Position numbers and translations under genes: made by a program
The notes under the pieces: generated by a model
Seen by the model: only the letters and a program-made list of their open reading frames with translations
Databases searched by the model: none
What the model was told of the DNA's origin: nothing
Assembly: GCA_910586975.1 (NCBI GenBank)
Contig: CAJUKX010000017.1
Location: 1-59,409 of the forward strand
DNA: 59,409 nt
DNA from: an uncultured Muribaculaceae bacterium
Lineage (GTDB): Bacteria > Bacteroidota > Bacteroidia > Bacteroidales > Muribaculaceae
Direction of reading: 5' to 3'
Shown here: positions 43,523-52,799 of the stretch, piece by piece
Position numbering within the stretch: the stretch's first letter is position 1
Layout of the letters: each line of letters starts with the position of its first letter

Positions 43523-44113
43523 ATGGCTACTAAAAAAAACAGTATACGCGGAACCAAGACCGAAGAGAACCTTCTAATCTCATATCTCGCTGAATCTTCA
43601 GCATATACACGATACACATTCTACGCACAGCAGGCTGATAAAGAAAATTATTTCCCTATCGGAGAAATTTTCAGAGAAACAGCGGCCAATGAACTGCGCC
43701 ACTCAAAAATATACTTCAAGTATCTTGAAGGCGGCTCACTTAAGGTGCCCGTAACCGCAGACGCCGGTGTCATAGGCACGACTGAAGATAACCTTAAGAC
43801 AGCGGCCGATGAAGAGCTGAGCGAAGGCGTTGACATGTATATCGAATTCGCCAAGGTTGCCGAAAAAGAAGGCTTCACTGAAATTGCCGAGCATTTCCGT
43901 GCAATCGCTGAAATTGAAAAACGTCACCACGACCGTTTCCTCTACTTCCTGCAGCAGGTAAAGGACGGCACCGTATGGAAACGCGAGAAACCCATCAAGT
44001 GGCAATGTCTAGTATGCGGATATGTATATGAAGGCACCACCCCTCCCAAGGTATGTCCTGCATGCGATCACCCCTACCAGCACTATATCGGTCTTGATTA
44101 CGACGTAATCTGA
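43523..44113 (+). CDS. rbr: Rubrerythrin (second in the window)
   Basis: A 196-residue protein with a diiron ferritin-like domain (AESSAYTRYTFY, ETAANELRHSKIYF, IAEIEKRHHDRF) and a C-terminal rubredoxin domain (CLVCGYVYEG and CPACDHPYQHY). It functions as a peroxidase in anaerobic oxidative-stress defence. The rubredoxin part has the GYVYEG rubredoxin signature, unlike the GFTILS version in the 2133-2714 paralogue. It is a single-gene unit ended by the terminator at 44147-44184. Confidence 0.95.
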   Translation: MATKKNSIRGTKTEENLLISYLAESSAYTRYTFYAQQADKENYFPIGEIFRETAANELRHSKIYFKYLEGGSLKVPVTADAGVIGTTEDNLKTAADEELSEGVDMYIEFAKVAEKEGFTEIAEHFRAIAEIEKRHHDRFLYFLQQVKDGTVWKREKPIKWQCLVCGYVYEGTTPPKVCPACDHPYQHYIGLDYDVI

Positions 44114-44146
44114 TTTTCTTTACCATATTTTTACACCAAAAACATT

Positions 44147-44184
44147 ATGGGGACGCCGGCCACTGAGCACGCGTCCCCATTTTA
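44147..44184 (+). terminator. Terminator of the second rubrerythrin gene
   Basis: Perfect 10-bp arms ATGGGGACGC (44147-44156) and GCGTCCCCAT (44171-44180), then a T run. Confidence 0.88.
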
Positions 44185-44198
44185 TAAAATTATTTATG

Positions 44199-44206
44199 TA
44201 TCTTTG
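44199..44206 (+). promoter_or_regulatory. -7 element of the inositol monophosphatase gene
   Basis: TATCTTTG, 15 nt before the start codon at 44221, so the message would have a very short leader. No TTTG is present at the -33 position, which lies inside the preceding terminator. Confidence 0.5.
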
Positions 44207-44220
44207 TAAAAAATAATCCT

Positions 44221-44991
44221 ATGGACTATTCTGCTATTCTTGAAAAAATGATGGAAATTGCTCGTGGAGCAGGAGAAATACAGCTTAAACACTTCCGTTC
44301 AGGCCATCTCGACCCTCACAGCAAACTCAATAATTTTGACGTGGTGACCATAGCCGACCGCGAATCAGAGGATTATATCCTCAGCTCTATACGAAATCTG
44401 TATCCCGGCCATTCAATTGTTTCTGAGGAAAGCGGTTCTGACGGAGGCCTCGACAATGAATGGTGCTGGGTGGTTGACCCTCTCGACGGTACCACCAACT
44501 ACAATCAGGGTCTGCCGATATTTTCAGTGTCAATAGCCCTGCGCCATCACGGAGAGGTGGTGGCGGGTGTTGTCTTTGCCCCTCAACTTGGCGAGATGTT
44601 CACCGCAGTCAGGGGCAATGGTGCTTGGCTCAACGGCTCGCCCATACATTGCTCCCGCAAGACCGACCTCAGCACCATGGTAGTGGCCACGGGCATGCCA
44701 TACGACCGCGACCGTAATCCTGACAATAATCTCGACAATATAAGCCGCGTGGTGTGCCGTGTGAGAGGTACACGCCGCATGGGTTCGGCCGCGATAGACC
44801 TTGCATATACTGCCGCCGGATTTATCGACGCTTATTGGGAACTCAACCTCAACCCATGGGATGTAGATGCAGGCTCATTGATAGTGACCGAAGCAGGCGG
44901 ACAAATAAAATCAATCCGCACCGACCGCAAATGCTCCATACTCGCAGCCTCGCCCGAAACAATGGAAGTATTCGGCCCCCTTATAAAATAA
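44221..44991 (+). CDS. suhB: Inositol monophosphatase family protein
   Basis: A 256-residue protein with metal-site motifs: SEESG near residues 63-67, WVVDPLDGTTNYNQG near 83-97, and WDVDAGSLIVTEAGG near 212-226. The family includes inositol-1-phosphatase, SuhB and 3-prime-phosphoadenosine phosphatases, so the exact substrate is open. It is cytoplasmic and lies 23 bp before the acyltransferase gene, probably in one transcript that ends at 46052-46100. Confidence 0.9.
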   Translation: MDYSAILEKMMEIARGAGEIQLKHFRSGHLDPHSKLNNFDVVTIADRESEDYILSSIRNLYPGHSIVSEESGSDGGLDNEWCWVVDPLDGTTNYNQGLPIFSVSIALRHHGEVVAGVVFAPQLGEMFTAVRGNGAWLNGSPIHCSRKTDLSTMVVATGMPYDRDRNPDNNLDNISRVVCRVRGTRRMGSAAIDLAYTAAGFIDAYWELNLNPWDVDAGSLIVTEAGGQIKSIRTDRKCSILAASPETMEVFGPLIK

Positions 44992-45014
44992 AACCAATCT
45001 TGTAAAATTCAATC

Positions 45015-46040
45015 ATGTCGGCAATACTTCTTACAGCCCTTATACCGCTCAGCATTTTGTTTCTGGCCATATATAAGGATAAAACTTCAGTCAGAAAACC
45101 GAATATTCTTGACAAAGATCTCACCAACGCACTCAAGGGCTTTGCAGCCATAATTGTAATTATGGTACATATTCCTGAGCCGGAAGTAAATCCGCTTCAG
45201 GATGCAATAGGCAGTTTCGCTTATGTGGCAGTAACATTTTTCTTCTTCGTGTCGGCATACGGTACGCGCCTGTCGCTGACCAAGAATCCCGACTATCTCA
45301 AAAGATTCTGGCCCGGCCGACTGTTGGCGCTGCTTATACCTATGTTGCTGTGCAATGTAGTTTACTTCGCCACCTACCACCTGCCCACTTCGGTTCATCC
45401 CGCTGCTATATCACTGCTATATGCCGTAAATCCATACGTTACGGTTTTGTTATGCTACTATCTGTTCTTCTATCTGGCAGGACGGCTGGCCGGCAAACTC
45501 TATCCTGCCAAATACCTCGACCCTGTGCTATGGTGCGGAATAATCATATCAAGCTCCTTATGCTACGTATCCGAGCTTGACTTCACATGGTGCTACGAAC
45601 AATGGGGTCTGATATGGGGACTGTTGGCTTTCAAATACAAACAGCAGTTTATCAACTTCATCAGCGACAAAGGTTGGGTAAAGATATGCAGCCTGCTTGT
45701 AATCAGCGGAATTTTAGGCGTGATGTATCTTAAATTCAAGCACATAGCGTTTTGGGGCGAATACCTGTTGAAGATAGGACTCGGATTCTCGCTTCTTCTC
45801 ACCATGTTTGCAGTACTGCAAGGTTGGTTCTGCGAAAACCGCATATCACGCCGGTTAGGCAAGATATCATACGAGGTGTACCTGCTGCACGGAGCCATGT
45901 TTGCCGCGGCATTATATCTGCGTCCCGCAAACTCCGGTGTATTCATCCTCTACACCGTAGCTCTTACCCTGATTGGTGCCGCCATAATGAGAGCAATTTC
46001 CACCCCTTTGATAAAAATGGGAAAACGGCTTATCGGATAA
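45015..46040 (+). CDS. Acyltransferase_3-family integral membrane protein
   Basis: A 341-residue protein with about ten membrane segments. The N-terminal part (ALKGFAAIIVIMVHIPE) carries the His expected in acyltransferase_3 (OafA/YrhL) proteins that O-acylate surface polysaccharides, and SAYGTRLSL follows near residue 79. Substrate unknown. The distal part of the transcript ends in a very strong terminator. Confidence 0.78.
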   Translation: MSAILLTALIPLSILFLAIYKDKTSVRKPNILDKDLTNALKGFAAIIVIMVHIPEPEVNPLQDAIGSFAYVAVTFFFFVSAYGTRLSLTKNPDYLKRFWPGRLLALLIPMLLCNVVYFATYHLPTSVHPAAISLLYAVNPYVTVLLCYYLFFYLAGRLAGKLYPAKYLDPVLWCGIIISSSLCYVSELDFTWCYEQWGLIWGLLAFKYKQQFINFISDKGWVKICSLLVISGILGVMYLKFKHIAFWGEYLLKIGLGFSLLLTMFAVLQGWFCENRISRRLGKISYEVYLLHGAMFAAALYLRPANSGVFILYTVALTLIGAAIMRAISTPLIKMGKRLIG

Positions 46041-46051
46041 TTCCATAAAAT

Positions 46052-46100
46052 AACAGACCTCCGGCTTGCGATATGTTACCGCAAGCCGGAGGTCTGTTTT
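46052..46100. terminator. Bidirectional terminator between the acyltransferase gene and prfB
   Basis: Perfect inverted repeat of about 18 bp (46053-46070 with 46080-46097) and T/A tracts. It lies between convergent genes. Confidence 0.93.
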
Positions 46101-46126
46101 ATCAGTAGCAAACCGAAGGTTTACTT

Positions 46127-47246
46127 TTATTCTTCGGTTTTACCGGCGAATTCCATCAGGTACGACTTGATGAATTCATCAATATCGCCATCCATCACAC
46201 CGCCTACATCACTGGTCTGATATCCGGTGCGGTGGTCTTTAACCCTTCGGTCGTCAAATACATACGAACGTATCTGCGAGCCCCATTCGATTTTCATTTT
46301 ACCGGCTTCCACCTTGGCCTGTTCCTCCATACGGTGCTTCAGTTCCTTATCATAAAGGATCGAACGCAGTTGGCGCAAGGCATTTTCCTTATTCTTGGGC
46401 TGGTCGCGGGTTTCGGTGTTTTCGATAAGGATTTCCTCCTTTTCGCCGGTGTAGGGGTCGGTGAACTGATATCGCAGGCGAACACCCGACTCAACCTTAT
46501 TCACATTCTGACCGCCGGCACCACCCGAACGGAAGGTGTCCCACGACAGCAGGGCAGGCTCTACCTTCACCTCGATGGTATCGTCGACCAGCGGGGTCAC
46601 AAACACTGATGCAAACGAGGTCATACGCTTGCCCTGTGCATTATATGGCGACACACGCACCAGACGGTGCACGCCGTTCTCGCTTTTGAGATAACCGTAT
46701 GCAAAGTCGCCTTCCACATTTATGGTGCACGACTTTATACCGGCTTCATCGCCCTCGAGCAAGTTGGCTATCGAGGTCTTGTAACCGCGGCGTTCGCACC
46801 AGCGCAGATACATACGCATGAGCATCGAAGCCCAGTCCTGGCTCTCGGTACCGCCGGCACCCGAGTTGATTTTGAGCACCACGCCCAGCTTGTCTTCCTC
46901 GCGGCGCAGCATGTTGCGCAGTTCCAGAGCTTCAATCTTGCCGATTGCAGAGGCATACAGCTTGTCTACATCCTCCTCCTCGACCAGGCCTTCCTTAACG
47001 AATTCAAAGGCCACAGAAAGTTCCTCACAGGCATCCTCGATTTCCTTATAGCCATCAATCCAAGCCTGCAGGTCCTTGATTTTTTTCATTTGTTTCTGCG
47101 CTTCGGCCGGATGTTCCCAAAAGTCGGGCACATGGGTGCGCAGTTCTTCTTCTTCGACTTCTATTTTCTTGCTGTCGATGTCAAAGATACCTCCTCAGCG
47201 CCAGCTTGCGCTCAAAAGTCTCTTTTAATTGCTCCTGAGTAATCAT
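46127..47246 (-). CDS. prfB: Peptide chain release factor 2, programmed +1 frameshift
   Basis: The zero frame starts at ATG 47246 and stops after 21 codons at TGA 47183-47181. A +1 shift at CTT-TGA-C joins it to the long frame ending at 46127, giving about 372 residues. The RF2 anticodon-like determinants and the GGQ motif (SGGAGGQNVNKVESGVRL) are present. RF2 reads UGA and UAA, so low RF2 favours frameshifting: an autoregulatory loop. The shift site has the strong internal Shine-Dalgarno AGGAGG. A minus-strand TAACTTTG at 47344-47351 is a possible -7 box. Confidence 0.96.
47180..47195 (-). promoter_or_regulatory. prfB programmed +1 frameshift signal
   Basis: Minus-strand AGGAGGTATCTTTGAC: internal Shine-Dalgarno AGGAGG, slippery CTT, in-frame TGA stop, following C. 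Layout and spacing match the classic RF2 recoding site. Confidence 0.95.
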
Positions 47247-47400
47247 GAGTTTAGTTTACTTTTATGGTTTATATAAATTTTTTTGAACTTGTTTATAAAG
47301 ATTCCATTGATAAGAACGCCCGGAGTAGCATGCTTATTTTTTGCAAAGTTACAAATAATAATCGAATTATGGCTATAAGTTGGTTTGATTGTGTTGTTAT

Positions 47401-47432
47401 ATTGTATATATCATATACATTTTATATCTTTG
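47401..47432 (+). promoter_or_regulatory. Toxin-antitoxin promoter with embedded palindromic operator
   Basis: TTG (47402-47404), a 20-bp spacer, and TATCTTTG (47425-47432). The spacer holds the perfect palindrome TGTATAT-ATC-ATATACA (47403-47419), placed between the two promoter elements. This is a typical location for an autoregulatory antitoxin operator. Confidence 0.75.
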
Positions 47433-47454
47433 CATCATCAAACAGTATAAGCTT

Positions 47455-47754
47455 ATGGCAACAGCATTGAATATCAAGCGCAAGAACATAGATCTTCCTG
47501 TAGAGACATTGCAAAAGCTGTCTATTATGGCAGCTGCACATGGAAGAAGTCTGAAAAACTATATAGAGACTATCCTTATAAATAAGGCTAACTCAATATC
47601 TGTGGAAGTTAGTGAGAATCCCTCGCCCTCAGGTGACGTGTGGTTTGACAATTCACAAAATATGGAATCGGTACAGCGCGGCATCAAGGAAATGAAAGAC
47701 GGAAAAGGACGCGCTTACTCCATGGATGAAATACGGTCACTATTAGGGGTATGA
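47455..47754 (+). CDS. Ribbon-helix-helix-like antitoxin
   Basis: A 99-residue protein from the ATG at 47455; the longer frame from 47389 runs through the promoter. The N-terminal half (RKNIDLPVETLQKLSIMAAAHGRSLKNYIETIL) has the strand-helix-helix pattern of Arc/MetJ-type DNA-binding antitoxins. The acidic C-terminal half ending in YSMDEIRSLLGV is the toxin-wrapping part. It overlaps the toxin gene by 4 bp (ATGA). YoeB toxins are usually paired with Phd/YefM-fold antitoxins, so this pairing is a little unusual. Confidence 0.82.
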   Translation: MATALNIKRKNIDLPVETLQKLSIMAAAHGRSLKNYIETILINKANSISVEVSENPSPSGDVWFDNSQNMESVQRGIKEMKDGKGRAYSMDEIRSLLGV

Positions 47755-48029
47755 TATACGAACTGGTTTTGATGCCCGAAGCCTTGCGACATCTGGAAGA
47801 ATGGAAAAAGTCCGGTCAAAAGAAAATTCTAAAAAAGATATTGGACTTGTTTTCTGAACTGCGGGAGCATCCAACTACCCGCACCGGACAGGTTGAACAG
47901 CTTAAAGGTAATTTGTCAGGCTTTTGGAGTCGACGGATAGACAAGGGTTCTCGGATGATTTATGCCATTGAAAACGAAAAGGTAGTTGTCACTGTCGTTT
48001 CCCTGAAAGGGCATTATGGAGACAAATAA
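47751..48029 (+). CDS. yoeB: Txe/YoeB family ribosome-dependent mRNA-cleaving toxin
   Basis: A 92-residue RelE-superfamily protein. The hallmark NLSGFWSRRIDKGSRMIYAI (about residues 59-78) is nearly the same as in E. coli YoeB, and the C-terminus SLKGHYGDK keeps the His-Tyr pair used in catalysis. YoeB binds the ribosomal A site and cleaves mRNA. Translation is coupled to the antitoxin through ATGA overlap. Intact by length and motif. Confidence 0.9.
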   Translation: MIYELVLMPEALRHLEEWKKSGQKKILKKILDLFSELREHPTTRTGQVEQLKGNLSGFWSRRIDKGSRMIYAIENEKVVVTVVSLKGHYGDK

Positions 48030-48076
48030 GTTTTCTCATTATTAATCACCTCTTGGAGTGTGTTTAAGATATTTAT

Positions 48077-48106
48077 AAAGGCCGGCTCCTCGGGGAACCG
48101 GCCTTT
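48077..48106. terminator. Bidirectional terminator between the toxin gene and folB
   Basis: Perfect 9-bp arms AAAGGCCGG (48077-48085) and CCGGCCTTT (48098-48106). An AGTGTGTTTAAGA sequence precedes it at about 48057. Confidence 0.85.
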
Positions 48107-48111
48107 AAATC

Positions 48112-48465
48112 TTACCATTCAATCTCCACGGCCACATGGTCTACTTTGGTCGTGAAGGGTGGATGCAGCTTGGCTACCTTTACCGATCCGCCCTTGATAG
48201 CGGGCCAACGGGCTTGCAGCGTGTCTCTGATATCCATAGCCACACTTTCGAGCAGGCGACGGGGTGTCGCCATCACGGCCTCCATAAGCTCCACAGCCTC
48301 AGCATAGTTCAGAGCCTTAGAAATATCATCGGCCGCGGCCGCTTCTTCAAAGTCATAGCACAGGCGCGCTGACACCTCAAAGAGGTTGCCCACGCGTGTT
48401 TCCTGCGGCATTACGCCGTGATTGGCGTAAATCTTTACGCCCTTTATCTCTACGAATGTATTCAT
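48112..48465 (-). CDS. folB: Dihydroneopterin aldolase
   Basis: A 117-residue protein with the FolB pattern: VEIKGVKIYANHGVMPQE near residues 5-22 (catalytic Glu near 22), LNYAEAVELM near 52-61, and LLESVAMDIRDTL near 70-82. A Lys in the C-terminal AKLHPPF is the expected active-site Lys. It converts 7,8-dihydroneopterin to 6-hydroxymethyl-dihydropterin in folate synthesis. It overlaps the rnr stop by 4 bp. Confidence 0.93.
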   Translation of the reverse strand: MNTFVEIKGVKIYANHGVMPQETRVGNLFEVSARLCYDFEEAAAADDISKALNYAEAVELMEAVMATPRRLLESVAMDIRDTLQARWPAIKGGSVKVAKLHPPFTTKVDHVAVEIEW

Positions 48466-50720
48466 TTGCGGCGATGGCTACCCGAACCGCGGCCCGAACT
48501 GCCCTTGCGGCTCTTGCTTTTCTTGCTCATCTGCTTTGCAGCTGACGGATTAGGACCGAGATTGGCAAGTGAGCGCGGTGGATTCTTTTCATCTACGATT
48601 ACAAAGTCGAGCTGCTTACGGTCGAGGTTGCAACGTGCCACCTGCACATTCACACGGTCGCCAAGGCGATAGCGGTTATTGTGGCGGCGTCCTACCAGGC
48701 AGTAGTTTTTCTCATCATAATCGTAATAATCGTCGGCAAGGTCGCGCACAGGCACCAATCCCTCGCACTTGTTTTCTTCGAGTTCCACGTACAGACCCCA
48801 TTCAGTCACGCCTGATACGATGCCCGAGAACACCTCGCCCAGGTGGTCGTTCATATATTCCACCTGCTTATACTTTATTGATGCGCGTTCGGCATTTGCG
48901 GCCAGCTGTTCCTGGTCAGACGAATGTTTACATTCCTCCTCGAGCTTGTCAGCGCTCACCGTTCTGCCGCCCTTGAGATAACGGTCGAGCAGGCGGTGTA
49001 CCATCATATCAGGATAACGGCGGATGGGCGATGTGAAGTGGGTGTAATAATCAAATCCCAGACCATAGTGGCCGATATTGACTGTGGTATATATAGCCTT
49101 GGCCATAGAACGGATTGCCAACGTAGACAGGAAGTTTTCCTCACCTTTGCCTTTAACGTCCACAAGCATCTTGTTAATCGACTTGTTCACGTCGCGTGGA
49201 GTGCCTGATGTGCGCAGCTTATAGCCGAATGTCTTTGACAATGTAGCAAGGTCAGACAGTTTGCCGGGATCGGGCATATCATGCACACGGTAAACAAATG
49301 CCTTGGGCTTCTTTTTGCCGGAAGCCTTGCCTATGTAGGTGGCCACGGTACGGTTGGCCAGCAGCATGAACTCCTCAATGAGCTTGTTGGCATCCTTGGA
49401 TTCCTTGAAGAATACTCCTGTAGGATGACCTTTCTCATCAATATCAAAGCGCACTTCCACACGGTCAAATTCCACCGAGCCGTTTTCGTAGCGTTCCTTG
49501 CGCAGAATCTTGGCAAGGCGGTCAAGAGTCAGTATTTCATCGGCAAAGTCACCCTTACCGGTTTCAATCACCTCCTGAGCCTCTTCGTAAGTGAAGCGTC
49601 GGTCTGATTTGATTACCGTACGACCGATGCGCGAATTGAGCACTTTGCCACGCTCGTCCATCTCGAAGATGGTAGAGAATGTGAGCTTTTCCTCGTCGGG
49701 GCGCAGTGAGCATATACCGTTTGAGAGGTGTTCGGGCAGCATGGGCACAACTCGGTCTACAAGGTACACCGAAGTGGCACGCGACTGCGCCTCGCGGTCG
49801 ATGATGGTATCGGGATGCACATAGTGCGTTACGTCGGCAATGTGCACGCCTATCTCATAGTTGCCGTTTGGCAGCTTGCGTATCGACAGGGCATCATCAA
49901 AGTCCTTTGCATCCTTGGGGTCGATGGTGAATGTCACCACATCGCGCATATCTTCGCGACGGGCCACTTCCTCGTCTGTGATACCGGCGTCAATGCGGTT
50001 GGCAGCCTTTTCTACGGCGGCAGGATACTTGTATGGCAGACCGAATTCGGCCAAAATAGCGTGGATTTCGGCATTGTTCTCGCCGGCTTTACCCAACACA
50101 TCCACCACTTCGCCGCGCGGACAAGCCGAGTCGTCAGCCCAGTCTGTGATACGTGCTATCACCTTGTCGCCGGTCTGGCCTCCCTTGAGCTTTGGACGCG
50201 GGATTATGATGTCGGTGGCAAGGTATTTTGAGTCGGGGGTAAGGGTTGCGAAATGCTTGTCGACGCGCAGGGTGCCGATGAAGGTCTGGTCTTTTTTCTC
50301 CAGAATCTCAGTTACGATGGCTTCAGGCTCGCGTCCCTTTACACGTGCTGCGATAGATACCTGCACACGGTCGCCGTTGAGGGCATGCATGGAGTTGCGT
50401 TCGGCCACGAAAATGGTCTGTTCGTCGCCGTCGGTCACCACCGAGTTCTTACCGTTGCGCAGTCTTACGAAAGTACCGGTAGCGGTAACCTTGTGCTCAG
50501 GCACCTTGTATTTTCCCGGAGCTACTTCTACCAATTCACCGTCAAAAGCCAGCTCGGCCAGATATAGAGCCACAGCGCGATGGTTGGCGGGTGAATTAAA
50601 GCCGACAGCCTCCGACACTTGCTTGTAGTTGAATGTCTTGCTTGAAGGATTCAGTATGTATAGATCTACAGCTTTCTGTATGATAAGGGAATCGGGTGAT
50701 GATTTTTTATTGCGTGCCAT
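48462..50720 (-). CDS. rnr: Ribonuclease R
   Basis: A 752-residue protein from the ATG at 50720 (MARNKKSSPD); the longer frame re-reads the end of gyrB. A helix-turn-helix-like N-terminus and two OB/cold-shock domains (about 60-230) are followed by the RNB exonuclease domain with DPKDAKDFDDALSI (about 285-298). An S1 domain lies near 635-715, and the basic Ser/Lys/Arg tail is typical. It degrades structured RNA 3-prime to 5-prime and acts in rRNA quality control. It lies about 95 bp after gyrB, behind a hairpin. Confidence 0.95.
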   Translation of the reverse strand: MARNKKSSPDSLIIQKAVDLYILNPSSKTFNYKQVSEAVGFNSPANHRAVALYLAELAFDGELVEVAPGKYKVPEHKVTATGTFVRLRNGKNSVVTDGDEQTIFVAERNSMHALNGDRVQVSIAARVKGREPEAIVTEILEKKDQTFIGTLRVDKHFATLTPDSKYLATDIIIPRPKLKGGQTGDKVIARITDWADDSACPRGEVVDVLGKAGENNAEIHAILAEFGLPYKYPAAVEKAANRIDAGITDEEVARREDMRDVVTFTIDPKDAKDFDDALSIRKLPNGNYEIGVHIADVTHYVHPDTIIDREAQSRATSVYLVDRVVPMLPEHLSNGICSLRPDEEKLTFSTIFEMDERGKVLNSRIGRTVIKSDRRFTYEEAQEVIETGKGDFADEILTLDRLAKILRKERYENGSVEFDRVEVRFDIDEKGHPTGVFFKESKDANKLIEEFMLLANRTVATYIGKASGKKKPKAFVYRVHDMPDPGKLSDLATLSKTFGYKLRTSGTPRDVNKSINKMLVDVKGKGEENFLSTLAIRSMAKAIYTTVNIGHYGLGFDYYTHFTSPIRRYPDMMVHRLLDRYLKGGRTVSADKLEEECKHSSDQEQLAANAERASIKYKQVEYMNDHLGEVFSGIVSGVTEWGLYVELEENKCEGLVPVRDLADDYYDYDEKNYCLVGRRHNNRYRLGDRVNVQVARCNLDRKQLDFVIVDEKNPPRSLANLGPNPSAAKQMSKKSKSRKGSSGRGSGSHRRK

Positions 50721-50777
50721 GTCAGTCTTTATCTTGTATCCGGCGTACCGGTTTGTGTGAATGTATTTATAACAAAG

Positions 50778-50803
50778 AGTATGGGGCAATAGTTCCCCAT
50801 ACT
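50778..50803 (-). terminator. Hairpin downstream of gyrB
   Basis: Perfect 9-bp arms AGTATGGGG (50778-50786) and CCCCATACT (50795-50803). The minus-strand tail reads CTTTGTT rather than a pure U run, so termination may be partial and allow readthrough into rnr. Confidence 0.5.
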
Positions 50804-50814
50804 CCTGTATAGAC

Positions 50815-52746
50815 TTATGCGTCGATATTGGCGTAAGTGGCGTTGGCTTCGATGAAGTCGCGGCGCGGGCCCACGTCTTCGCCCATGAGCATCGAGAACA
50901 CACGGTCGGCCTCGGCGGCATCGCTTATATTCACCTGCTTGAGTATGCGGTGTTCGGGGCTCATGGTGGTGTCGCGCAGCTCTACGTCGCTCATCTCACC
51001 AAGACCTTTATAGCGCGATACGGTTGTCTTGCCGTTGTGCGAGTCGATGAAAGCCTGCACCTGCTGGTCGGTCCAGCAATATTCCTCGGCCTTACCGCAC
51101 TTGCACTTGTACAGGGGCGGAGTGGCAAGGTAGAGATAACCGTCCTCGATGATCTGACGCATGCGACGGAAGAAGAATGTCATAAGCAGTGTAGCGATAT
51201 GTGCACCGTCGACATCGGCATCAGTCATGATGATTATCTTATGATATGCGAGCTTCGACATATTCAGCGCCTTGGGGTCTTCGGGAGTGCCGATAGTCAC
51301 ACGCAATGCTCTGAAGAGGTTGGTGATTTCCTCGTTTTCGAAGATGCGGTGCTCCATGGCCTTCTCTACGTTGAGAATCTTACCGCGCAGGGGCAGGATG
51401 GCCTGGAACTGGCGGTTGCGGCCCTTCTTGGCTGTACCGCCGGCCGAGTCACCCTCGACTATAAACAGTTCGCAATCTTCGGCTGTACGCGATGAGCAGT
51501 CGGCGAGTTTGCCGGGCAGACCGCCGCTCCACAGGGGCGACTTGCGCTGCACTTTCTGGCGGGCGTTGTATGCGGCATGACGTGCCTGAGCGGCCAGTAT
51601 CACCTTGTCTACAATCACACGTGCCTGCTTGGGGTGTTCTTCCAGATAGTTGCGCAGGGCTTCGCTCACTGCCACCTGCACGGCACCCATCACCTCGCTG
51701 TTGCCGAGCTTGGTCTTGGTCTGACCCTCAAACTGAGGTTCCATCACCTTAACCGAGATTACGGCTGTGAGGCCTTCGCGGAAGTCATCCGAGTTGATTT
51801 CAACCTTGGCGTTTTTGAGCAGGTTGTTATCTTCGGCATATTTTTTGAGGGTCGAGGTAAGGCCGCGACGGAAGCCGGTGAGATGAGTACCACCCTCGAT
51901 GGTGTTGATATTGTTAACGAAAGAATAGATATTCTCGTTGTATGTGTTGTTGTAAGTGAAAGCCACTTCTACCGGAATGCCCTGACGCTCTACATTGAGG
52001 TCGATCACATCGTTGATGAGCGATTCCTTGTTTGAGTCTATGTACTGCACAAACTCTTTGAGGCCCTCGCTTGAATAGAAAGTCTCCGACATGGGATTAC
52101 CCTCGGCATCGCGGTTGCGCATGTCGGTGAGGGTAAGGGTGATTCCGGCATTCAGATAAGCCAGGTCGCGCAGACGGTTGGCCAGAGTGGTATAGTCATA
52201 TTCGGTAACGGTGAATATGGACGCATCGGGCTTGAAGGTGACCATAGTACCGGTGTGGTCCGATTCGCCTATGATCTGAAGCTCTGTGGTAGGCTTACCG
52301 CAGCTGTATTCCTGCGCATAGACCTTGCCGTTGCGGTGAATTTCGGCACGAAGATATGTAGAGAGTGCGTTTACACACGATACACCTACGCCGTGCAGAC
52401 CGCCCGACACCTTGTAAGAGCCTTTGTCGAACTTACCGCCGGCGTGCAGCACTGTGAGCACTACCTCAAGAGCCGATTTCTGCTCTTTTTCGTGAAAATC
52501 TACGGGAATACCGCGGCCATCATCGACTACGGTGATTGAGTTATCTTCGTTGATGGTTACTGTTATGGTCTTTGCGTAACCGGCCAGGGCTTCGTCAATC
52601 GAATTGTCCACCACCTCGTACACCAGGTGATGAAGGCCCTTGAATGATATGTCGCCAATGTACATTGCCGGACGCTTGCGTACGGCCTCCAGGCCCTCAA
52701 GGACCTGAATTTGACTGGCGCCATAATTCTCTTCTGCTTCTGCCAT
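50815..52746 (-). CDS. gyrB: DNA gyrase subunit B
   Basis: A 643-residue protein. The GHKL ATPase domain contains EVVDNSIDEALAGYA, DDGRGIPVD and GGLHGVGVSCVNAL. The transducer domain is followed by the TOPRIM domain (ELFIVEGDSAGGTAKKGRNR, IIMTDADVDGAHI) and the C-terminal GyrB region ending ..RRDFIEANATYANIDA. Gyrase introduces negative supercoils, with GyrA encoded elsewhere. The highly conserved sequence and typical length make it a firm call over ParE. It has its own consensus promoter with an inverted repeat around the -7 box. Confidence 0.96.
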   Translation of the reverse strand: MAEAEENYGASQIQVLEGLEAVRKRPAMYIGDISFKGLHHLVYEVVDNSIDEALAGYAKTITVTINEDNSITVVDDGRGIPVDFHEKEQKSALEVVLTVLHAGGKFDKGSYKVSGGLHGVGVSCVNALSTYLRAEIHRNGKVYAQEYSCGKPTTELQIIGESDHTGTMVTFKPDASIFTVTEYDYTTLANRLRDLAYLNAGITLTLTDMRNRDAEGNPMSETFYSSEGLKEFVQYIDSNKESLINDVIDLNVERQGIPVEVAFTYNNTYNENIYSFVNNINTIEGGTHLTGFRRGLTSTLKKYAEDNNLLKNAKVEINSDDFREGLTAVISVKVMEPQFEGQTKTKLGNSEVMGAVQVAVSEALRNYLEEHPKQARVIVDKVILAAQARHAAYNARQKVQRKSPLWSGGLPGKLADCSSRTAEDCELFIVEGDSAGGTAKKGRNRQFQAILPLRGKILNVEKAMEHRIFENEEITNLFRALRVTIGTPEDPKALNMSKLAYHKIIIMTDADVDGAHIATLLMTFFFRRMRQIIEDGYLYLATPPLYKCKCGKAEEYCWTDQQVQAFIDSHNGKTTVSRYKGLGEMSDVELRDTTMSPEHRILKQVNISDAAEADRVFSMLMGEDVGPRRDFIEANATYANIDA

Positions 52747-52799
52747 ATTTATATTATTCTTATAATTTTTTCCGTTTAAAAACGCTCTTTTATTTAAGG

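Noticed and set aside
44583..45005. Short frames overlapping the inositol monophosphatase gene
   Set aside because: They are out-of-frame shadows of a gene with clear metal-binding motifs.
50721..50921. Upstream extension of the RNase R frame into gyrB
   Set aside because: The added 67 residues only re-read the end of gyrB in another frame; the family start fits the ATG at 50720.
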